37,346 nt of DNA, taken from NCBI GenBank assembly GCA_903882285.1, contig CAIRWM010000089.1:1-37346 (forward strand). Direction: 5' to 3'. This DNA is from an uncultured cyanobacterium (GTDB lineage: Bacteria > Cyanobacteriota > Cyanobacteriia > PCC-6307 > Cyanobiaceae). This document shows positions 36,178 to 37,346 of this stretch, piece after piece (positions within the stretch are counted from its first letter, which is position 1; each line of letters opens with the position of its first letter). Position numbers and translations under genes: made by a program. The notes under the pieces are model-generated. The model saw only the letters and a list, made by a program, of their open reading frames with translations. It was not told the DNA's origin and ran no database searches.

Positions 36178-36461
36178 CGACCCCGCTCCAGCGCCCCGTG
36201 CTGCGGCGCTGCGTGAGCTGCCGGAGCCTGCTGGACCGGTGCCTGCTATGGCGCGTGATCCGGCTGGCCGAAGGCGGCATCGCCCTTGATCAGGGGATGG
36301 GCCGCTCGGCCTATCTCTGCCGCTCAAGGGCCTGCCTGGAAGAGGCAAAACGACGCAAGCGCCTGCAACGGGCCCTGCGTTGTCAGGTTGCGGATTCCAT
36401 CATCGCCAGCCTGGAGGCCCGTCTCCCGGCAAGCGACTCTGCAACCGCTGAGGCAAGATGA
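36174..36461 (+). CDS. ylxR: YlxR / DUF448 family RNA-binding protein
   Basis: A 95-residue nucleic-acid-binding protein. RRCVSCRSLLDRCLLWRVIR carries the CxxC near the start, GRSAYLCRSRACLEEAKRRK the family's second signature, and RALRC the end. It starts at GTG 36174, inside the nusA stop, so it is translationally coupled. In Bacillus and others YlxR lies between nusA and infB; it binds RNA or DNA, and its exact role varies. The tail is Ala/Ser rich. Confidence 0.95.
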   Translation: MTTPLQRPVLRRCVSCRSLLDRCLLWRVIRLAEGGIALDQGMGRSAYLCRSRACLEEAKRRKRLQRALRCQVADSIIASLEARLPASDSATAEAR

Positions 36462-36485
36462 ACTGTGGCCGCAGAGTGCGCGCGG

Positions 36486-36551
36486 CCCGGTGGCACCCGT
36501 TGCCCCGCTCGGTGGCCCCCTGGCCCCGATCGGTGGCCGCCCGCGGCCCCG
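36486..36551 (+). repeat. Three imperfect GC-rich tandem repeats in the infB leader
   Basis: Three units of 21-23 nt share the pattern cGGTGGC-C-C-C and end in gCCCCG (36486, 36509 and 36530 approximately). They fill most of the 107-nt space between ylxR and infB. They could fold in the mRNA leader or reflect slippage. A stop lies in frame before the infB ATG, so they are not part of its protein. Confidence 0.5.
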
Positions 36552-36568
36552 ACCCATTGGAGACCTGA

Positions 36569-37346
36569 ATGACCAGCAGCGGCAAAGTTAGAATTTATGA
36601 ATTGTCCCGGGACCTGGGCCTGGACAACAAGGACGTGCTCGACGCCGCCGAGAAGCTCGCGATCGCTGCCCGCAGCCACAGCAGCTCGATCAGCGACGAC
36701 GAAGCCTCCCGCATCCGCGCCCTGCTGATCAAGGCCAACGGCTCCGCCGCCGGTGCCGCTCGAGCCAGCGTTGCCCCCGTGCCCGCCGCTCCCGCCAAGG
36801 CGATCCTGTCGGTGAAGAAGGCGAGCGCTGAAGCCGCCCCCCCGGCCCCTCCCGCCGCTCGAGCGGTCGTCAGCTCTCCAGCCGCGCCGATCGCCCCGCC
36901 CAGCCGGCCCAGCGCCCCCGCCCCCGCCCGCCCAACGGCGGCCACAGCGCCCCCCGCAGCGCCGGCCCGCCCCACGATCGTCAAGGCTGCTCCCCCCGCC
37001 CGCCCCCGGCCGACCGTCCCGCCGGCCAGCGCCGCCCAGGTGCCCGGAGCTCCAGCTGCCGCCAAGCCCGCCGTTCCGGCACGTCAAGCCGCGGCCCCGG
37101 CACGCCCCGGCACACCCAGCCAGCCACCCGCCCGCCCGGCGGCGGGCCCGGCTGCCAACCGGGCGCCCCAGGGGCCCCAGCGGGCCGCCAGCCCGCAGCG
37201 CGCCAGCGCCCCCGGTCCCCAGGCTCGTCCGGCCCAGCCGATCCGACCCGGCACCCCGGCAGGTCGCCCTCAGCTGGTAGGTCGACCCCAGCCGGGCCAG
37301 CCCCCCGCTCCAGGCGGCGGCGCCACCGGTGGCAGTCGGCCGGCGC
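36569..37346 (+). CDS. infB: Translation initiation factor IF-2, N-terminal part; continues past the window
   Basis: The ATG at 36569 has a GGAGA 5 nt upstream (36559-36563). [20 protein letters not shown] is the classic IF2_N beginning, followed by [17 protein letters not shown]. From about residue 60 the protein becomes a long Ala/Pro/Arg linker (for example [20 protein letters not shown]), as in other cyanobacterial IF-2 proteins. The GTPase domain lies beyond the window. IF-2 places fMet-tRNA on the 30S subunit. It ends the rimP-nusA-ylxR-infB run. Confidence 0.95.
   Translation, partial: MTSSGKVRIYELSRDLGLDNKDVLDAAEKLAIAARSHSSSISDDEASRIRALLIKANGSAAGAARASVAPVPAAPAKAILSVKKASAEAAPPAPPAARAVVSSPAAPIAPPSRPSAPAPARPTAATAPPAAPARPTIVKAAPPARPRPTVPPASAAQVPGAPAAAKPAVPARQAAAPARPGTPSQPPARPAAGPAANRAPQGPQRAASPQRASAPGPQARPAQPIRPGTPAGRPQLVGRPQPGQPPAPGGGATGGSRPA

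Noticed and set aside
36383-37087. Gly-rich minus-strand frame opposite infB
   Set aside because: Antisense of the Ala/Pro/Arg linker of IF-2, which always yields Gly/Ala-rich shadows.

Overview
The window is chromosomal DNA of a high-GC picocyanobacterium of the marine/freshwater Synechococcus-Cyanobium group. The signs are: RNA polymerase beta' split into rpoC1 and rpoC2; a one-helix high-light-inducible protein (Hli); plastid/cyanobacterial families (Ycf35/DUF1257, DUF2997, DUF3143, a Ski2-like helicase); a biotin cluster of the bioF-bioK-bioC-bioD type; and the gene order rpsT-tatD-rpoB-rpoC1-rpoC2. Coding density is very high. Several starts are GTG or TTG, and two genes appear to need a start codon other than ATG, GTG or TTG. 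I saw no tRNA, rRNA, CRISPR array, transposase or prophage gene, so this is core genome rather than an island.

Layout. 1-5305: partial tlyA (-), a small unknown protein (+), purB (+) and a DSHCT-type helicase (-). 5392-10553: the biotin pathway, with bioF-bioK-bioC-bioD and a 51-aa membrane protein in a chain of 1-4 nt overlaps, then a 72-aa unknown gene on the other strand, then bioA. 10593-12244: DUF3143 and a membrane J-domain protein (-), and rsmG (+). 12241-15577: a minus-strand run of 41-aa membrane protein, HEAT-repeat protein, DUF2997, ycf35, [4Fe-4S] ferredoxin and aldo/keto reductase. 15656-18337: an AmpG-like MFS transporter (+), then rlmN and hli (-). 18330-29400: the minus-strand transcription/translation run rpsT, tatD, rpoB, rpoC1, rpoC2, followed directly by hli and rlmN. 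29528-33667: hisD (+), then metallophosphatase, HtrA-type protease and rpiA (-). 33747-37346: a zinc-ribbon-like small protein, rimP, nusA, ylxR and the start of infB (+).

How the genes work together. The first half makes purine (PurB) and biotin (BioC and BioK make pimeloyl-ACP; BioF, BioA and BioD build the rings). The second half is the gene-expression core: the whole beta/beta' part of RNA polymerase, elongation factor NusA, ribosome maturation factors (RimP, RsmG, RlmN, TlyA), ribosomal protein S20 and IF-2. The parts most worth a second look are the redox-like cluster at 12241-14535, where an aldo/keto reductase seems to have lost its built-in Fe-S motif and sits 4 nt into a stand-alone ferredoxin gene; the membrane microprotein at the end of the biotin operon; the hli gene overlapping rpoC2; and the two genes (bioF, htrA-like) whose natural N-termini lack a standard start codon.
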